A DNA stretch of 64,000 nucleotides from Cavia porcellus (taxonomy: Eukaryota > Chordata > Mammalia > Rodentia > Caviidae). Location of the stretch: positions 29,215,519 to 29,279,518 of the forward strand of contig NW_026947485.1 in assembly GCF_034190915.1 (NCBI RefSeq), written 5' to 3'. Position 1 is the stretch's first letter; each line of letters opens with the position of its first letter. Below the pieces are notes generated by a model, which searched no databases, had not been told where the DNA came from, and worked only from the letters and a program-made list of their open reading frames with translations. Positions 37,895-50,666 of this stretch are shown here, in pieces. Made by a program: the position numbers and the translations under genes.

Positions 37895-40800
37895 TCTTCC
37901 CTTTACATACTCAGCCAATGCCCCTGAAGAAAGGTAGGGTACACTATGGATACACCACCATAAATGATTCTCATAGGAAAAATAAAACCAAAATGTTGAC
38001 CAAATTATAAATAGGGCTTTGAAAGGGTGGAAAGCAAATGATATCATGCAGTGCACCAGAAGATTTTGCCTCTATTTCAACTGAATTGCATTCTTTATCT
38101 AGTGTCCCTGAAGGGATTATCAATTATAATGTATGAAGGTTAAAAACAATGTTCTGGAAATCCCCAACAGAGGAAAAGGCAATATTTATAATCAAAATTA
38201 TCATGTAAACAAAAGCTCAAGGTCACTGTGCAGAAACCATTTATCTGTTTTGCTTACTGTTTGGTTTGATTGTGACTTTTCAGTGCACTGACAACTGTTT
38301 TTTTTCTTTTAACATTGGTTTCATTTTCTAACTTATTAAAAAGAAGATAACCTCCCCTTGCAGCTTTCCTTTTAAAATTTGTTAACATGAAACAAAAGAA
38401 CGAGAGTGGATGAGAATATCTGCTTATAAACTACTAACAAGCTATACCTGAAGGATGACTGCACAAATTAATTGGGGTTAGAGGGCAATGGTCCTAGTTC
38501 CTCACACTTTCTTGGCTGCCAGAAGGGAAAAACTCACATACATCAAGATTATTCTTGGTGGTAATACCAGTCAAAACACTTGGATATGTAAGAAAATTAC
38601 ATGAACAAAATCCTCTGATTTTAATTATTCAAGTGAAATCTATTCTTCTATTGTTACAGGGGGGAGAAACAAATCAAAGGTTGCCTGTAGTGCATATGGT
38701 GGCTCATAACTTGTTTTTAACAACAAAATTCTGTAAACTATTTTCTCTTTATGGAAACCAAAGATTAATTCAACACTCTTTATAAAATACAATCCTTCAA
38801 AATTTGATATACTGATTCTACAGAAACATTACCACTTTTCAAAGAAACCATTAAATATGAGCCTAAAAATGAAAACCTCAGAAAGCAAAAAAGACAAAGA
38901 AAAAGCATAAATATAAGAATATATTTGAGCACATATCCCCATCAAATGGTTAAATGTCAAATACTTAACACATATGACATATAATTATTTATATATTAGG
39001 TACATGAAATGTGGAGGAAAATGTCTCAGCAATATTATATTCTGAAAGCTATTATCTGCTGACTTTGTACTTTCTCTAAAAGCATAAGATTCTAAACTCT
39101 TGAAAGGCTTCATTCCTTGTCCTCTATCTTTGAATTCTAGCATCCTATCATGTATGCTAATAGCACTCAACTGTTTACAACCACTAGAATCAACATCTCC
39201 ATCTTAGTTTTTAAAAATTGTACTAGGTAAGCAATGCCTCCAAAATTCAAATCAATAAAAACGCTTCATGTACAGTTTCAAAATTCTAAATCTAATTATG
39301 TACCATCACCCTACACTTGGGTTATGCAAATCATGATGTATTCCAAATATTCTTGGATGAAATATGTAAGATGGTACTGACAGCATCTATTCTTGAAGCC
39401 TTCTCATCCAAAAAGTTTTAAATACAGTTAAACACAACCTTTCTTGAATACATAGAAAAGTTTTAAACTCTGAGCAACACTGGTTCATTTGTTTCATTTC
39501 TTTAGATATGTATCTATCCCCTAACTCAGAAACAAACCTTTTGAAAACAACCTCTGAAAATAAAGTATAATCCAAATCTGTAAATCTCAAAAGTTTTAAT
39601 GTTTTAGTATTTCTTTTTAATACCTCGTGTATTTATTATGTGATACACTTTAGTACGAAATACTGAAAATGTCAGTAACTTATGAAAACCTGATTTCAGA
39701 TGTTATGCTTGCATGCTGTCTAACTTAAGAGAAATGGCAGAAATGTACAGAAAGTTAGCACTGGCAGATAATTTAAATATGTAATTCTGAGGTTTTGCTA
39801 AATTACACAGATAAGGACCACATAAAATAGTTATGATCTAATGGGAATCAGATGAAGGTCTCATAACCCACATATCTATCATACTGTCTGAGAATATGTG
39901 ACTGTGAATCCACATAGTAAAGTGCCTATGGTGAGAGCTGTCAGTCTTTTAAAACATGCAAATAGAGATCTCTTCATTCTCCAAATTCAAAAATATACAC
40001 AGTATAATCTTAAAACTGTGACATATTTCTGAAATAATGATAAATACCTCTGTGATCTTATTACAATGATTTTCTAAAGAAGTAAATCCAGCAGTTAAGA
40101 AACAAAAATGTTAACTTTGGTAAAACAAAATCAATGCTCATGTAAACTCTCAAATAAATAGAATACAAGCTCAGTTCTTTCAGTACTTCCCTTAGTGGTA
40201 ATGACAAGCATTTCTTAGATTGAAATACTATCCACTGTCGCACAACAAATGCATTCATCACACTCTACCATGTTACAGGAGAGTACATTCAGAGTTTTAT
40301 TTTCTCAATCTTATTCATGATGCTAACCACCAAAACAGCATACGAGTATATCTGGACATCTGTTCTCACACTACCAGAGGAGTAAGTTACTACATCAAAT
40401 ATGACATTTTAGATGACACTGTTTTTGACAGTTAAAACAAGCAACTTATATCTAAGAGAAGTTCTTTTAATCCACTCATGATTAATATTAAAAGATATTT
40501 TAGAAACAACTAAACTTCCAAAATCCTGGCATACCCAAGGCAAAGTGAATAATGCTAGGAATTTCCAAACATCAGGATATGCAAGATTTGTGGTACCCTA
40601 AAAAGATAATTTTCTGTCTTGTGCAGAACCATAAAGTTTTCATTGATCCTTAGTAAAAATAAACACCTTTGCATCTACACACTACTGAACTAACAGCGGG
40701 TTCATAACAGCACTGAAGAAGTACAAACTCCAAAAAAAAAAAAAAAAAAGCTTCCTATCACTGGGATGTAAAACTGAAAAGAGGAAGATGAGGGTGCAAA

Positions 40801-41214
40801 GATGAAGTGCTTTCTTCATGCACCACAGGAAGTAAGACTTTCAACACATCCTTCCTTTTTTGTTTTAATTACTAAGGCTGAAAACAACTGGGCATTTGAG
40901 AATCAGGCTTTCTTTCAAAGTCTTAAATATAAGTGTTCTGAAAGTTGAAGAAAAATGGGAGTTTTAGGTATGACACACCTGCGTCTCCGACTTCCATCTC
41001 TAATGGCCAGGCCATCCAAGAACTACTTTACTTTTGCTGCCTTCCCAGTTCCCACACATGCATTCGTGAACATCCTCTTTCCCCCACCCTCCATACACCG
41101 TCTTCAGGATGCCTACAGAACTGTCCGAGTTCTGTTAGTGTAGAAAATCGAGACGGATTCACAACTATCCCCTCACCGAAGTTTCACACACACGCCCACT
41201 CTCTTTTTTAGCCC

Positions 41215-41840
41215 CCAAACCGCCGCTCTCCTCCTTGTCCCGCCCCCTCCGGTCAGAAGACTAGGTGGGGCGCGCACAGTCAGGGTAAGGACGCAAAGCT
41301 TCTGTCCCCACCGGCTCGCCGTCCCCTCACCCCCGCCCAAGCAGCGTTACCCGCCCCCTTCCCGTTCTTTACCTGCCAACAGATTCCTAATTTCCTCGGG
41401 GAGGGAGTAGAGAGAGGAGGTAGTGCTGGGGCTGGGCATATCAGCACGGAGCGCAGGGAGAGGACCTGTACTGAAAGGGTGACCGACGGGGATTGTGGCT
41501 GTGACCTATACTCGGGCTAGCGGTCCAAGAAAGGACAGCAGGAATACGAGTCCGAACACTGCCAGGCCGGGACTCACAACAAGGAAGTCACTGAATCACC
41601 TCCAGCCAGTATCAGCTGGCCTTCCCTGGACGCCGGGAAAACGGGGCAGGGCGATAAGTGGGAGGAGGTGCCGAGGACCTGGGAGGGCTAACTGCGCATG
41701 CCTATCTCGGGTTTCTCAGCCTTCTAGGTCTCTGGTGAGCCACGCCCACCACACGTCAGGGGGGGGGCTATAGGAAAGGGGGCTGAGTCACCTGATGCGG
41801 CGCCTGAAGCGTCCTGTAGCCATCTTGAGTACTGGTAGCA
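41215..41840 (-). promoter_or_regulatory. SKAP2: SKAP2 CpG-rich promoter and 5'UTR
   Basis: A GC- and CpG-rich stretch surrounds exon 1. GC boxes (CCCGCCCCCTCC near 41240, CCCGCCCCCTT near 41350) lie just inside intron 1. Upstream of the ATG (to the right) are a perfect AP-1 site TGAGTCA (41784-41790) and GCCATCTTG (41819-41827), which on the minus strand is CAAGATGGC, a YY1 site typically placed just downstream of a transcription start. This suggests initiation near 41830 and a 5'UTR of up to about 390 bases. There is no TATA box. The start site is inferred. Confidence 0.75.
41373..41439 (-). CDS. SKAP2: SKAP2 coding exon 1 (start codon)
   Basis: The minus-strand ATG at 41437-41439 begins MPSPSTTSSLYSLPEEIRNL, then L-A and the first base of Asp, followed by the GTAAAG donor. 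This matches the SKAP2 N-terminus (human MPNPSSTSSPYPLPEEIRNL). Kozak context has G at -3. Together with exons 2-4, 307 coding bases encode 102 codons plus one base of a protein usually about 359 residues long. The PH (about 115-220) and SH3 (C-terminal) regions are coded outside the window. SKAP2 is cytosolic and acts as a leukocyte adaptor downstream of Src-family kinases (family knowledge). Confidence 0.97.
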
Positions 41841-43024
41841 CGACAAACGCTGACCGTTTCTCCAGCAACTCCGGAAAAAGTGTATGTCCAGTGCCTAGAA
41901 GTTTTCTGACAAAGGAGCCTTCTAAAGGACAGTCCCACTGAAATGTAACACCTCGTCTGGTAATGCTGACGGAAAACTGACCGCCCTAAACGCTGGCCTT
42001 CTTTGTCCCAATGAATGAATGAAGGTAATGAAGTTCCAACTTCCTCCAGTCCTCTCTGAGACGCTGGGTGAGAACTGGTCCAAACAGTGTTCTGATTGGC
42101 GCTTACATTACTTTTCTACCCAATTCTATCCTGGGAGTTACTGATTTCCCCCCACTCTTAAGAAAAGAGGGTTCTAGGCCCTATGCTTTGGAGAAAGAGC
42201 GAGGAAGAAATACAAGGCTAAATAAACATTTTAGGCGCCACTAACCATCTACAAGCAAAGATAATAAATTGCTGGTAGTAATTAAGATCAAATTATAATG
42301 TCTGGTCATTCTAAATCTAAAAAGACGTGTTCTGGTTCCTTTAAAACGTGTGCTATTGCCTAGTGACGATAGATACTACATTCAAAATTAAACTGTAAAA
42401 ATCATTCAGAACCTAGTATGCATTCTAGATTTTAAAAAATATTTCATGGATATCATATTTGTCGTCGAGGAAAATAAAGACACCGGAGCCACTAAAGAGT
42501 AAGAGAAGCACATAAAAGTCTTCAGATTGGAAGAGCAAGAACAAAGCATTTCAGAAGTGTTGACTGTGTGCTTATTTCTTTCGTAAAAATGAATAGAAAC
42601 AAGGTACATCATTTTCAGAGCCACAGACTGAAGTCCACTTCTAGCCTTTACAAACATTTCCCTTGATAGAAACAGGAAATATTAGCTATTATCTTTCCTA
42701 GATGCTACTGTTGTACTTTGAACATTATATAAAGGCTCAGTAGAAATGTAAATTGTTTATTCCTCTACCCTGTAACCTCTAAATCAGTGGTCTTTATGCT
42801 TCGGTTTGCATTACAATTACAGAATCTATTAGATTGTGGATGCTAGCCCTAGACATTCAGTCTTTCAAAAACAATCCCTATAGTTGAATGCAAGATTCAT
42901 TTTACTAGTACTTACTAGCTCCTACAGAGCACAAAATTTGTCATACTTTATGTTTTATCCCCAGCTGGAACCCTAAACCTAACATAGAGTAATGGCTCTA
43001 TTAATATTTCATCAGCAGATTTCA

Positions 43025-43120
43025 GGTGCTAGTGATATAACTTGGAGCATGTGCTTCAGCCATGCAAGGCCTTGGGTCCAGTCCTCCTATACATGCACAC
43101 ACACATGTAGAAGCACACAC
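43025..43120 (+). mobile_element. ID-type SINE (old)
   Basis: GGTGCTAGTGATATAACTTGGAG...GGCCTTGGGTCCAGTCCTCC retains ID body landmarks, with a CA-rich tail. Confidence 0.55.
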
Positions 43121-44489
43121 ATACATTTTTTTCAGATGCTACCAGTAAAAACTTAAGTACTCAAATACAGTGTGACATCTTTGTATAATTCTCTTAAGAG
43201 ATAAAACCAAACACTGTGAAAGGCAAGTTAGTATACTTAGATATCCATATTTTACCTCACAAAATAAAAACTTTACAGTTGAAATAAAATACGCAAAATA
43301 ACACTCCCAAAACAAATTCATTCCCCCAAATGCAATACAAAATTCATACTCAGAACTGTGATAAATTATAGAAAGAGTTCTGAAAACAAGAATTCGCTTT
43401 AGTGGAGTTAAAGAATTATAGTGATTTTACAAAAAAAGTTCTTCACACTTCAAAGAATTGAGAGCTATTATTCTCAAACTACAAAAACTATCTGCTTTCC
43501 TAGGTGAAGAAACTATTTCATGAATTTTTATATTAGTGAGGATTGTCTTTCCCTGTACAGTTAGTTATCACATATAACTTATCTGACTCATCATGTTTTT
43601 TATTAAACCAGACCTCCAAATGTGCCAGTCCTTTGTTGCCTTCTGTTATAAATGGCCACTTTTTAATTCTTGTCTCACTTATTTATTATACTGCCTTCAT
43701 TGGTCAAAAGAAGTGAGATAATTTATTCTATCAAATAGCTTTCTGGGGTGGATCAAATAGTGTCTACACTTCTCATTATGATAAGTCATTCTTGTTAGTA
43801 AAAAACAGGAAACTGTTACAGTTGCCTTAAAATACATACTGTCTAGTAGTCCAAATAAAAAAAGGCAGTAACAGAAAATGGGCTTTTTATATGAAACACA
43901 CTTCCCCTATTTAGGAAACCATTCTCAGACTTAGGTTCATGATGGGTTCACTTGAGCAATGTGTTTGTATACTCTATCGTTTTACTGTTTATTGTTAAAG
44001 TCACTGAAATTGTAAGAGAGAGAAAGGCTAAAAAGGATTTTTCATTTCTTTTCATTTCAAATGCTTCCAGGACAAAAACTAAGAAGGAAATCAAGTCATA
44101 CTTTACATTATTTAATTGGTCACATTAGGTTAAAAAAATAGTAAGTGTAACTTGAAATATAAACAGACAGGTAGTGGCCTCCCTGTCATTCCGCAAAAAG
44201 AGAAACTAGATTTCAAGAAATTTTCTTGTTTTCTCAAAAGTAGATTTTCCAGTTCAAGTGCATTGGTATCTTTACAATTAAACTCCTTCCTATAACCTTC
44301 AAAATAGTTTAGAGCACTGAAAGAGTATTTGCCCACAGGACTAGTTTTTAAAAAATTTGGACAAGTATTGAAGAAAAGTATGCATTGTGGGCCAGAACAC
44401 AATTAACAGTATTCTCTCCCTTCATTTTTGCTTAGTTTTCTTTTATTTGCTTAGTTTTCATAGGCATATGAAAGACAGATTATACTTAA

Positions 44490-44820
44490 ATGTAGTAGTA
44501 GTTATATATCGCTGTATAACAAAATTTAGCAGTTTAAAACAAACCACTTAGTATGTCACACAGATCTGGCGAAGAGGCTCCCCTGAAGCTGTCAAGAGAA
44601 AGGTCATCTATAGACCTGATCATGGCCAGAAGTTCTAACTCGAAGATAGCTCGCCTTCAGAACAGAAGAACTTTATTCCTCTTCAGCTGTTTGAAAAGGG
44701 CTTCTTCAGTTCTTGGAAATGTGAACTTCTCTATAGGGCTGCATGAATGTCCTCATTACATAACAACTGACTTTTCTAGAGCAACTGACCCAAGAGAGAG
44801 CAACCAAGACAAGACTTGTA
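44490..44820. mobile_element. Possible old LTR relic
   Basis: TATATCGCTGTATAACAAAATTTAGCAGTTTAAAACAAACCACTTA resembles the conserved start of an old mammalian LTR ('tgcataacaaaccaccccaaaacttagtggcttaaaacaac'). The downstream part is degraded, and the 90-codon frame here is likely chance. Confidence 0.4.
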
Positions 44821-45129
44821 AATAAAGAATAGGTTAAATAAAAGATACAATTGATACTGCTTTTACTTTGCATTAAAAAAAATTAAACCTGCTATCTTTC
44901 AAGTCATCTAGTAATGCCTCCTTGAGAGTTTTTAGAAGAGTTGTCTTATTTTCTAAATTTTTCTCTTTAATTTGAATTTTCTAGAGCTAATAAGTGTAAG
45001 TTTATCATTGTGTGGCAGTTACCAGGAAAAATTTATTTTCACTGGAATTTATTGATATGAAATCATTACCCTTAAAAGTAAACGCAGTCAGAACCAAAAG
45101 GTTCTCATAAATGAAGCTGAAGTTTTAGG

Positions 45130-45221
45130 GTTTTTTTTTTCTTTTCCTATGAGACCAGGTGCTAAACTTAGAATTTTACACATGCTAGGCAAGTACTCTA
45201 CCACTAAACTACATCCTCAGC
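45130..45221 (-). mobile_element. ID-type SINE (old)
   Basis: A T-rich tail at the left, then GAGACCAGGTGCTAAACTTAG, GCTAGGCAAGTACTCTACCAC and TAAACTACATCCTCAGC: the complement of an ID element. Confidence 0.65.
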
Positions 45222-45523
45222 ATAGATTATAATTATTAATTTTATTAGCATAATTTATTAAATTAGCAAGATAAATACATTCCTTCTTGCTCTCCCTCTC
45301 ATTTGCATATACAAAACTATACTCAGGCCCTTTGATGTCCTGGCCAGTCATTGTAATATAAGAAAACTAATTTAACATATAGAGATTTGAGTTATTAACA
45401 AGATATATGTCTCTAAGATTCTACAAATTAGGATTAAGGTGAGAGAACTGTTCATCCCAATTTGGACCTAACAATGAGTGTGCACTTACTCTCTTTTTCC
45501 TTTAGCTGAATTGAGTTACCTTT

Positions 45524-45592
45524 TCAGATTCCCAATACTCAGTGGCCTTACCACGCAAACAGTTCTGCCACTGAACTATACCCCAAGCCCTA
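45524..45592 (-). mobile_element. ID-type SINE fragment (old)
   Basis: CCCAATACTCAGTGGCC...TTCTGCCACTGAACTATACCCC is a degraded minus-strand ID body. Confidence 0.45.
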
Positions 45593-48184
45593 CACTTAAG
45601 GTCAGCTTTGATGATATTGGGCTTTCATCTTTTATCCTGTTTCAAAGTGACTGAAATTCTGCTTGGCCTCCAGGACCAAGTCCTTACCTTGCCTATTTTT
45701 AATAAAGAGACATACGTATCTTGATGGCATCTAACCCTCTTGAGTACAGCTCTGCCACATTCTTACTATACCAATTTATAACCTTATGTTATATTCTGTG
45801 TGGATCTCCAGAGAATAAAAGAACCCAAATCCCTGTCTTATTCCTGTGACTCCAAGCTTAGTCCCTGGAGTGTATGTTCACTAGGAACATGATAAGAAAT
45901 GATTGTGCTTCATTACAATCTAATGTTTACATCAAAGCCCCTCTTCTCCCTGGATACTATTTACATCTCCATAGTTTGGTGAAGTTACCCAAAAAGTAAA
46001 GAATTTTTAATTTTTGCCTTTAATTAGTTTTATCAGAATCATATTTTCTACCTCAGACACACAATTGAAGGACTTTGAAAATTCCATTTTATTGCTGGTT
46101 TATAACAGAGAGAGTTATCCTTTAGCTTATGTAAGGAATAACATGCAAATTTAGTCTCCGAAGCTTGACTCTGACCTGTACACGCCCAAATCCCAACAAT
46201 CACACTCAGAAGGTAAGTGGGTAACTCTCTCTTGCACTTGGTTTATGTTGATTTATTTTCTAATACCTGCATTAAACACTCTGGAGCTTTGGATAATTCA
46301 GACATTATTTTAGAATCTATATGTCCCAAGAGAAGGTAGGCTGCATGGGCTTTCAAAAAAAGAAATTGAGTTCTAAAAGTGTAAAGCAGGCAGGGTGTTC
46401 TTGGATGTATATAAGGCAGTATTCACTGCTCTCTGTGATGATAACTCTGGTCCCTACAACATCCACCAACATTTAATAAAAAGATAGTCTTCTAGAAAAA
46501 TGTAACTGAAATGCAGCTGCTTTATTAAACTTTGGAGGACTCAGATTTTGCCTTTTTATATGCTCAGTTTGATCAATATGCACTATTTACTGAATTATTT
46601 TTGTTATAGGAATGTTGTTTTTGTTGGTTATTGCAGCAGTTAAAACAAGTCAGAGTTGGATGAAACAAGATTTTTTAATACACTTCTAGAGATTTCTTTA
46701 GTGGTAGATTGGCATAGGTTCTAAAATACTATCTTAAAACAGGTCTGGGGTTTTTTCCTATCTAAAGACAAATAGTAAGTTATGATGAAAATTCTGCATA
46801 TTATTATAGTGTACCTATTCTCACTAGGCAATTTCAAAATACCAACCTGTCTTCAGCAACAATAATTTAGTGGGTTTGTGCTTAATATATTCATGAAGGG
46901 CTTTGATGGATTTGATAACCATAAGCAGCTGTTAACATTAAATTGCCATTTAACTTTTTTCAGTGACTTTCAGAGTTGTCAATATTAAACAGTAGTGTTT
47001 TACAAATGACTACTCTAATACCAATAAGAATAAAATTACATAAAATGTAAAAGACAACCAAATTCTCCCCCTTTTTCTATAGTATTACAGTACTGAGAAA
47101 ACAGGAAATAAACATATTTACAAAACTTTAAGTACTGCCTTGTGTATTTGCCTATGCTTTGCATTTTATATTCCTATAGTACTCAGAAATTCCCCCATCT
47201 CTTCCTCCTCTCCACCCTATTTAATTTTTAAACCATTTTCTGCCTCATCCTATAATATGTGTCCAACCTCATTTCATAATATAATGCTATTTAACTCCAT
47301 TCCCAACAGTATAATTTTAAAACACTTCTACTTAACTAACCTGGATTTTTATTTCTTGTTAGATAACTACTTAATGTGGTTTTATATTCTGAATTTTGGT
47401 AAGCAGATGGAGTCAGTACTGTTGACACCTACCAGGCTTCACAGCCTGTGCATTGCCCCAGACATGTCTCTGGGCACTAGGGAAAACATGATGCAATGTT
47501 CCATATGCATGTGCTTTGCAACCTTTCAGCCCATTCGTTCAATACTCTAAAGGCACATTGCTATGTAGTATTGGGAACTTAATTTCCTTCTTGTTTAAGT
47601 TCTTTACTTTGGCTCTAAAATCATATTTATCACTTCAAATATTTTACCTCTCCCAGAATCTATGTATAAAAGAATAAAGGGCTGACAAAACTGATGCCTC
47701 TTCACCCAACTTGCTTTATCTTTCTTGAGCTTTTGATTTTACTTTTTAAATAGTCATCTGAATTATTTTCAAAAAAGTAAAGAATTAGTTTTGTATTTTT
47801 CTTTCAAATATATAATTATTAAACTTTAACTTACTGGGACTTTCTTAATCTTTTCCAAATAATATGATTTCTCTTATTGACTGCTACATGCTAGAATAAG
47901 GTAGTTCTCATTTTATATTTCCAAATAGAATACAGCTATGTACTTGCTGGGGAAAATAATTTTCAGACATATAGAACATTTTCAGGGGAAACAGAAAAGC
48001 ATGCTAACCAACTTGAAGGTCACCTGAGGAAAATACTTTGGCTTACACTTTTCTATACAGAAAAATACACATCTATAATGCCTGTACTGTTACACCAGTA
48101 CCTAAATGAATTAAGAGCTATTTATACCATCTATCAATTTGGCAAGGTTAAATGTTTTCAAAGTCATTCCAATAACATTTTAAA

Positions 48185-48320
48185 AAGTTTTACTATCCCA
48201 GCACAGTGGTATGTACCTTGTAGTCCCAGCTACCAGAGGAGTTGAGGCAGCAAGATAGTGAGATCAAGGCTAGCCTGGGTAACATGGTGAGGAACACACT
48301 TCCCCCATTTCAGAAAAAAT
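48185..48320 (+). mobile_element. B1 SINE
   Basis: CCCAGCACAGTGGTATGTACC, TAGTCCCAGCTACCAGAGGAG, GAGATCAAGGCTAGCCTGGG: B1/7SL-derived landmarks in order. Confidence 0.65.
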
Positions 48321-48479
48321 AACTTTTTGAAAATTTTACTTAAACAAAATAGTACACATCTGAAGGTAAAAGTATATTTCAAAATAATAGACGAGAAAAT
48401 TAAAACTTGTGCAGCACAGTGGTAGAAAAAGATATAAGCACTTAAATATAATCAGTCATAATCAAATAATCCTACACTG

Positions 48480-48745
48480 CATCCCAGAGGGTGTAATGGC
48501 TAGAAGACAGTGAATTCATGCTCTGCACCTCTCCCTTACATCCCTGATGGTGGGGATAACTGGAAAACAGTGAGTTTGGAATTTGGGCCTCCTTCATTGC
48601 ATCCTGGAGGGTGGGCCAGCTGGAAGACAGTAAATTTGCACACTGTGCCCCTCCATTACATCCACTGAGTGTGGGGCTGGCTGGGAGACTGAGTTCATGC
48701 TCTGGACCTCCTTCATTATCCTCCCGGAAGGCAGAGCTGGCTGTA
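48480..48745 (+). repeat. Tandem ~60-bp monomers (L1 5'UTR-like)
   Basis: Repeating starts at about 48480, 48540, 48600, 48660 and 48719, each opening CATCC/TCCTCC and containing GGAAGACAGT or a variant. Long open frames on the minus strand across this stretch come from the periodicity and are not genes. Confidence 0.75.
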
Positions 48746-50217
48746 ACAGTGCAAGTCCAGTGGGAACCCCAAGACCCAGGACAACAGCCTGGCACACAAA
48801 TGCACATACACCTTTGGAGGGCAAAGTAATCAGTGAGTCCAGTAACACGGAAGCATCTGAAGCAGCAGCAAGAGGACAGCAATTGAAACCTGGAGAACTC
48901 CACTGATAGAAGACCACTCCCAGCCCCTACATCCAGTGGCCAAGATTGGATCAGACCCAGCACATCTCTGGTTGTAACGTGGACATTACCACAGAACAGT
49001 AAACACCAGAAGAAGTCAGGTTCTTGAGATAGCTATAAAGAACCAACTAGATCTGGAGGACATCCCTAAGGAATGGACATCTTTTTTCCATGAGACAAGC
49101 CTCAATGCTAGTGGTACTGCTATATATGTATGAGAGGTTGGTGGGCATCAACATAGAAGACAAAATAAATGAAAAAGAAGGTGGAGAATGGCAAGATGCA
49201 GAGGCGAGGTGCAGCCCCAGTCCTCCCCATCCAGGACAGGCCTGAAACTCAGTGAGATGGATGAAATTGGAAGTCAAACACTGGAACTTTATGAAACATT
49301 AACAACAGAAGTGAAAAAATAAGTGGAAAAGGCTACACAATGATCTCTCAGGTACAAAAAGAAATGATGCTGAAAATTAAACAATAGAGAAGACACAACA
49401 GAATAGATAAGCTTACAAAATAATGGGAAAAAAATGCCCAACATACGAGAGAAATGGAATCCATGAAACAGATCCAAATAGAGATCAAGAAATTAAAACC
49501 TCCACTGAAAATATATGCAACAGGTTGAATGAAGGAAAGGATAGAATTTCAGATTTTAAAGACAGAAATACAGCTAGTGATCATGAAAACAAAGTTATCT
49601 TTAAAATAGTAAGGGACCATGAGAAATCAATCCAATAGCAACAAGATGAAGCAAAGAAGAATAACACAAAACTAACTGGGGTCAATGAGAAAGTTGTTGA
49701 CAGCACAAATGCCATAATAATCACAAATATATATGCACCTAGTACAGGAGCACCCAACTATGTAAAACAGTTACTGTTAGACATGGAAAATCAAATGAGC
49801 AATAACACAGTTGTAACAGGAGACCTCAATACCCCATTGTCACAGAGAAACATCAACTAGAAAGAAAATCAGCAAAGAAATATCAGAACTGAACCATACC
49901 TGTGAACAAATGGATTTAATAGGAAGAAGCCATACTCCAAGTCTCTGTGCCAGTGGCACTGGTGACATCTGATGAGTCCAGTGCAGGCCCAGAGAAGAAA
50001 CCACCAGAGGCAACAAGAAATCACCAGAGGAATCCAGTGATCCCAGTGTAGGCCTAGAGAAGAAGTCATGTCCCAAATCTACCACCATCAGTGGAGCATT
50101 GATGAACCACCACCCTGTGTCTCCACCACTCCAGGAACCACAGATTGTATTAACCCAGGTACCTAGTCCAATCCAGACTACTGAGGGACTGGCAGCCAAT
50201 GCAGGAAACACCTGGGA

Positions 50218-50223
50218 TGCAAC
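50218..50223 (+). repeat. Target-site duplication, left copy
   Basis: TGCAAC immediately before the 5' LTR, repeated at 55302-55307 immediately after the 3' LTR. Six bases is the usual size for betaretrovirus-like (class II) integration. Confidence 0.92.
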
Positions 50224-50646
50224 TGTTGGGAGCCGCAGCCCCGAGCCCGGTCGCCTCACTTGGCGGACGTGAGGCCTGTAGTAAAGAGTAAAGCCTGAGG
50301 TAGATTATCCCTCTCATCGAGCACGTTAGTTTTCTGCTTACCGCGTAAGCAACCCGCTCAACAATATAGTCTGCCTGGCAACTGATGATGTTAGCCAATC
50401 AGCTTGCCTTGCTTACTTTAACATGATTGGACACTGTATCCGTATATATACTGGTGCCACCCCTGGGGGGGAAGAAGAAGCCCGGAAGTAGAAGCCTAGA
50501 AGGAGCCGCGGGGAGCGGACCAAAGGAGGCTTCGGCTGGGAGCGATCCCAGGGCAGGCTGTACGGAGAAGGAAAATAAAAGAAAAGGTTGTCCACTGCCA
50601 GGCTTTGTCGTGTGTCCTTCCTGCCGGCCGGGAGCGACCATCGACA
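50224..50646 (+). mobile_element. 5' LTR (423 bp)
   Basis: Runs TGTTGGG...TCGACA. Inside are AGCCAATCAGC (CCAAT box, about 50392-50402), TATATATA (50443-50450), a poly(A) signal AATAAA (50574-50579) followed by a GT-rich stretch, and the CA terminus two bases before the primer site. Against the 3' LTR I count six substitutions and one one-base indel. Confidence 0.95.
50443..50450 (+). promoter_or_regulatory. LTR TATA box
   Basis: CGTATATATACTGG, about 130 bases upstream of AATAAA and 50 bases downstream of the CCAAT box, the expected order for U3. The same motif is intact in the 3' LTR (about 55100). Confidence 0.75.
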
Positions 50647-50648
50647 TT

Positions 50649-50666
50649 TGGAGGTCCGCACGGGGA
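50649..50666 (+). other. Putative tRNA primer-binding site
   Basis: TGGAGGTCCGCACGGGGA starts two bases after the LTR's terminal CA. The first nine bases match the complement of a tRNA-Gln 3' end (TGGAGGTCC...), but the rest departs from it, so the primer tRNA is not settled. It is not the Lys or Phe type that is common in class II elements. Confidence 0.65.

Larger units (their letters stand above)
32414..41372 (-). other. SKAP2: SKAP2 intron 1
   Basis: About 9 kb from the GTAAAG donor after exon 1 to the TTTAG acceptor of exon 2. It is mostly AT-rich and unusually poor in SINEs (one minus-strand ID with a CT microsatellite near 36421-36547). It holds a CpG-dense block (34820-35650), a palindromic E-box TCACGTGA (33887-33894) and a CTCF-like motif (37881-37894). 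No other coding exon was found. The low transposon density is typical of regulatory introns, which is an inference. Confidence 0.8.
41841..48479. other. Intergenic region upstream of SKAP2
   Basis: There is no gene here that I can support. The stretch holds old ID SINEs on both strands (43025, 45130, 45524), a B1 (48185), a possible old LTR relic (44490-44820) and a fragment with the CAGTGG start of hAT-type elements (42783-42890). A 136-codon frame at 47140-47550 has no recognisable similarity, a leucine/serine/phenylalanine-rich composition and no promoter logic. In mammals this interval leads towards HOXA1, but that is synteny knowledge and not visible here. Confidence 0.6.
48480..50223 (+). 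mobile_element. Composite L1-derived element, left part
   Basis: Layers in order: (1) about 4.5 tandem monomers of about 60 bp (48480-48745), each with CATCC...GGTG...GGAAGACAGTGA...CCTCCTTCATT landmarks; (2) a GC-rich leader; (3) an ORF1-like piece at about 49420-49640 whose NRLNEGKDRISDFKDRN run resembles the L1 ORF1 coiled-coil end; (4) an ORF2 endonuclease piece at about 49708-49860 with NIYAP...GAPNYVKQLLLDME and GDLNTPLS, the L1 apurinic-endonuclease signature; (5) a further 280 bases I cannot name. Frames are interrupted (stop after QRNIN near 49858), so it is not autonomous. The provirus at 50224 inserted into it, and it resumes at 55308. Confidence 0.65.

Noticed and set aside
41495..41773. 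92-codon plus-strand frame beside the SKAP2 promoter
   Set aside because: Arises in CpG-rich promoter sequence; no protein similarity. A divergent transcript is possible but not supported.
47140..47550. 136-codon open frame on the plus strand
   Set aside because: Hydrophobic, low-information composition, no recognisable domain, no promoter, splice or polyadenylation context, AT-rich surroundings.
48472..48963. 163-codon and 107-codon open frames on the minus strand
   Set aside because: They run antisense through the 60-bp tandem monomers of the L1-like element; their length comes from periodicity and GC content, with no known protein similarity.
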